Origin: Sedimentisphaerales bacterium
GTDB taxonomy: Bacteria > Planctomycetota > Phycisphaerae > Sedimentisphaerales > SM23-30
NCBI GenBank assembly: GCA_030636065.1
Contig: DAOVXR010000063.1
Coordinates: 1 to 8,148 of the forward strand
Direction of reading: 5' to 3'
Length of the DNA stretch: 8,148 nucleotides
The notes beneath the pieces are model-generated. The model saw nothing but the letters and a program-made list of their open reading frames with translations. It ran no database searches and was not told the origin of the DNA. The position numbers and the translations under genes are program-made. This document shows positions 6,521 to 8,148 of this stretch, piece by piece (within the stretch, counting starts at the first letter, position 1; every line of letters begins with the position of its first letter).

Positions 6521-7804
6521 CTATAAAATTGGATAGCTACATCCGCCATGTGTTATAACTCCTAATTTTACATCTTCGCCATATCGCTTCATTTCAGAAT
6601 CGACCGCCTGCTGTAAATCAGAAAAATAGCTCATTTTCATAACACGAGCGTATTCGGACCCGACTTTCTCAGAGACAAGACAAAACCTTTTACGTTTTCT
6701 CATTCTGCCGAGAGTTACACCTCCCGATACAGCGATTGGGTCCGTGGTTTTACCTTGGTACGCATCTTTAAGAAGCTGTTCGGGGTCATCATTGCCGATG
6801 TAATCGGCAAATTCCGGGTGAGGCCCAAAGCCTTCCGAACAGTCTGTTACTAAAATTATACTCCCGCCTGAGGTGGTCCAGAGATCAGGACCAAAAACAG
6901 CTTTTGTAGCCTGCCAAAAATCAAGAGTTGCGGGGTAAGAGCTACTTACAGCTATATCCACTTTTTCTTTTGCTTTTATCCCGAAGACATTTTTCATAAG
7001 CTCGACACCTTTCCGATGAGCCTTTATGAAATGACCGGCAACAGCATTATAGACCTGCCCCTGATCGGTAAGAATAAAGTTGAAAATAAAATCAAGGCCT
7101 AACATTTCGACCCATTTTTCCATACTTTCCCGACTTGGACTTGTAGACGCTCCGAACATATTTTCCGGAGTAGATGAATATTGCAAATGAAACGAAGCCA
7201 CCGTTTCTTCTCCCGCCACGCCTGGGAATATTATCTTGGCCCCGCCGCCGCATCCCGCAGCCGGATGGGGTACGATAGCTCCGAGTCCGATTTTAATATC
7301 TGCGCAGGCGACTCTTTTGTCTATCCGGATATCGATTCCGTCATCGGCCTTCCCGATCTTTATCATACCGTTTTTTTTATCTTTGAACTCTGAATTATAA
7401 ACCTTCACTCGCGAATAAGCCTTTTGGCCGACTTTTGCGATCATTTCAGCTTCGGTCATTGGTCGATGAGTTCCCAATGCTATGACGATGAATATGTCTT
7501 TGTCGTTTATGCCGGCAGAGTTCAATCTTTCGAGCAGTGAAGGAATAATTAGATAGACAGGCGTTTTCCTGGTTATATCATCACAAATAATACAAACTCG
7601 TTTCGTACCCGAACTTTTTTTCTGCTTTACGATCTGTTCAATTTTTTCCGAACCTATCGGCCTCTGTAAAACCTGTTCGATCAGTTTTTGCGGGTCTTCA
7701 GGTACTTCTACCTTATTCGGGCGTAGAATCTCTGATAGATTCTTCTCTGGAATCTCAAAGGTTACCGTTCTGTTATCATTGTAAGGTATTGAAATTTTCG
7801 TCAC
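6521..7804 (-). CDS. larA: LarA-family (DUF2088) nickel-pincer 2-hydroxyacid racemase/epimerase homologue
   Basis: LarA enzymes invert the C2 configuration of 2-hydroxy acids using a nickel-pincer nucleotide (NPN) bound covalently to a Lys. Family members act on lactate and, in other branches, on malate, aromatic hydroxy acids or aldonates. The 427-residue protein has normal length. Visible are DDITRKTP (75-82), GTHRPMTEAE (111-120), PHPAAGCGGGAK (179-190), PGVAG (194-198) and SFH (204-206). Spacing matches Lactobacillus LarA: His180, Lys190 and His206 correspond to His174, the NPN-linked Lys184 and the nickel ligand His200; Asp76, Arg79 and His113 also have counterparts. In the QATKA stretch (298-302), the residue four before the Lys appears to be Trp297 where I recall Tyr in lactate racemase, so the substrate may differ. 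The start is GTG; an overlapping ATG at 7806 is out of frame and stops at once. Cofactor genes are not in the window. Confidence 0.86.
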   Translation of the reverse strand: MTKISIPYNDNRTVTFEIPEKNLSEILRPNKVEVPEDPQKLIEQVLQRPIGSEKIEQIVKQKKSSGTKRVCIICDDITRKTPVYLIIPSLLERLNSAGINDKDIFIVIALGTHRPMTEAEMIAKVGQKAYSRVKVYNSEFKDKKNGMIKIGKADDGIDIRIDKRVACADIKIGLGAIVPHPAAGCGGGAKIIFPGVAGEETVASFHLQYSSTPENMFGASTSPSRESMEKWVEMLGLDFIFNFILTDQGQVYNAVAGHFIKAHRKGVELMKNVFGIKAKEKVDIAVSSSYPATLDFWQATKAVFGPDLWTTSGGSIILVTDCSEGFGPHPEFADYIGNDDPEQLLKDAYQGKTTDPIAVSGGVTLGRMRKRKRFCLVSEKVGSEYARVMKMSYFSDLQQAVDSEMKRYGEDVKLGVITHGGCSYPIL

Positions 7805-7809
7805 ATCAA

Positions 7810-7816
7810 CTCCCCT
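7810..7816 (-). promoter_or_regulatory. Ribosome binding site deciding the GTG start of the LarA homologue
   Basis: AGGGGAG on the - strand lies 5 nt before GTG 7804. The ATG at 7806-7804 is in another frame and runs straight into TGA, so GTG is the real start. Confidence 0.75.
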
Positions 7817-7875
7817 GTCTCGCTGGTGTATTAGAGTTTTTGTAATTTGTTTATTTGTAACCGTTCTTAAGTAGG

Positions 7876-7995
7876 GCGGGCCGTGCCCGCTATCTGCTTA
7901 CCCGATGTCAGGTGGCAGCATCCCGCCTGAGGCGGGGCGATGGTCTTGTAAGGTGGGGCACTGCCCCACGCATTTTTCTTACGCCCTGAAAGGGC
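7876..7995. repeat. Chain of four GC-rich palindromes
   Basis: In order: GCGGGC-CGT-GCCCGC (7876-7890), CCCGCC-TGA-GGCGGG (7922-7936), GTGGGGC-ACT-GCCCCAC (7953-7969) and GCCCT-GAA-AGGGC (7983-7995). All are perfect with 3-nt loops. The third is followed by GCATTTTTC, giving it the form of an intrinsic terminator on the + strand, but no + strand gene ends before it in the window. The uniform stem-loop style suggests a cluster of small repeat units, not four separate regulators. Confidence 0.7.
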
Positions 7996-8010
7996 AAAAT
8001 AGAATAGCCC

Positions 8011-8070
8011 AGGGCAACCAGGCTGTGTCGCAATTATGTAAAAACACAGCCCACACAAACTTGTTGCCCT
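8011..8070. repeat. 60-nt nested inverted repeat
   Basis: AGGGCAA (8011-8017) pairs perfectly with TTGCCCT (8064-8070). Inside, GGCTGTGT (8021-8028) pairs perfectly with ACACAGCC (8044-8051) around a 15-nt AT-rich loop. A further small stem CTTGT/ACAAG follows (8069-8080) and would compete with the outer arm. The arms could fold on either strand. It may be a repeat element or a structured RNA; no gene is attached to it in view. Confidence 0.55.
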
Positions 8071-8148
8071 TGTTCACAAGCAATTTTCTATAACAGGCAA
8101 AATTCGGACATGGTTTCATCCAATTTTGCCACCAATATTGCATTCTAC

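Larger units (their letters stand above)
7805..8148. other. 344-bp right-end non-coding region with hairpin chain
   Basis: Next to the gene (7817-7870) is a short AT-rich leader that should carry the promoter of the LarA homologue. Positions 7876-8080 are packed with inverted repeats, described separately. The last 68 bases (8081-8148) show nothing recognisable. Two opposite open frames of about 60 codons cross the repeats (7867-8058 and 7905-8093); neither looks like a protein. Confidence 0.7.

Noticed and set aside
7804..7806. ATG at 7806 as the start of the LarA homologue
   Set aside because: It is out of frame with the protein and is followed at once by TGA; GTG 7804 has the well-placed AGGGGAG.
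7830..7860. Sigma-70-like promoter for the LarA homologue (TTACAA and TCTAAT)
   Set aside because: The -10 is fair, but the -35 matches only half the consensus and the 19-nt spacing is poor; promoter rules for this organism are unknown.
7867..8093. Two opposite short open frames at the right end
   Set aside because: Both are translations of GC-rich palindromes, with low-complexity sequence and no recognisable domain.

Overview
The window holds six genes: the 3' half of a housekeeping repair gene on the + strand, and five - strand genes that read as an uptake-and-metabolism cluster for an organic acid. All genes are ordinary bacterial. Several features suggest an anaerobic planctomycete-like (PVC) bacterium: a divergent URO-D-family protein, a LarA homologue, a TRAP transporter, moderate GC, and intergenic spaces full of short palindromes. 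That placement is an inference from style, not from a marker gene.

Layout, left to right. Positions 2-1753 (+) encode the C-terminal half of Mfd, the transcription-repair coupling factor. It converges on the TRAP operon with only 38 bp between stop codons. Positions 1792-4702 (-) encode a complete tripartite TRAP transporter, dctP-dctQ-dctM, with both internal junctions overlapping by 4 bp (ATGA). Positions 4874-6025 (-) encode a uroporphyrinogen-decarboxylase-superfamily protein that lacks the usual catalytic and metal-binding signatures. Positions 6521-7804 (-) encode a LarA-family (DUF2088) nickel-pincer racemase/epimerase homologue with a GTG start.

How they may work together: reading in the direction of transcription, the order is larA homologue, URO-D-like gene, dctP, dctQ, dctM. 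The simplest reading is that the TRAP system imports a carboxylate, perhaps a 2-hydroxy acid or sugar acid, using an ion gradient. The LarA homologue would then invert its C2 hydroxyl configuration, and the URO-D-like protein would carry out an unknown step. The substrate cannot be read from the sequence. No larB, larC or larE cofactor gene is present in the window.

The non-coding space is the most unusual part. The 171-bp gap at 4703-4873, the 495-bp gap at 6026-6520 and the 344-bp right end at 7805-8148 carry many perfect short inverted repeats. One is a 129-bp element with near-perfect terminal inverted repeats (6275-6403), whose core shares a 25-nt identical block with the 4703-4873 gap. 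The right end carries a chain of hairpins finishing in a 60-nt nested inverted repeat. No tRNA, rRNA, CRISPR array or transposase gene was seen.
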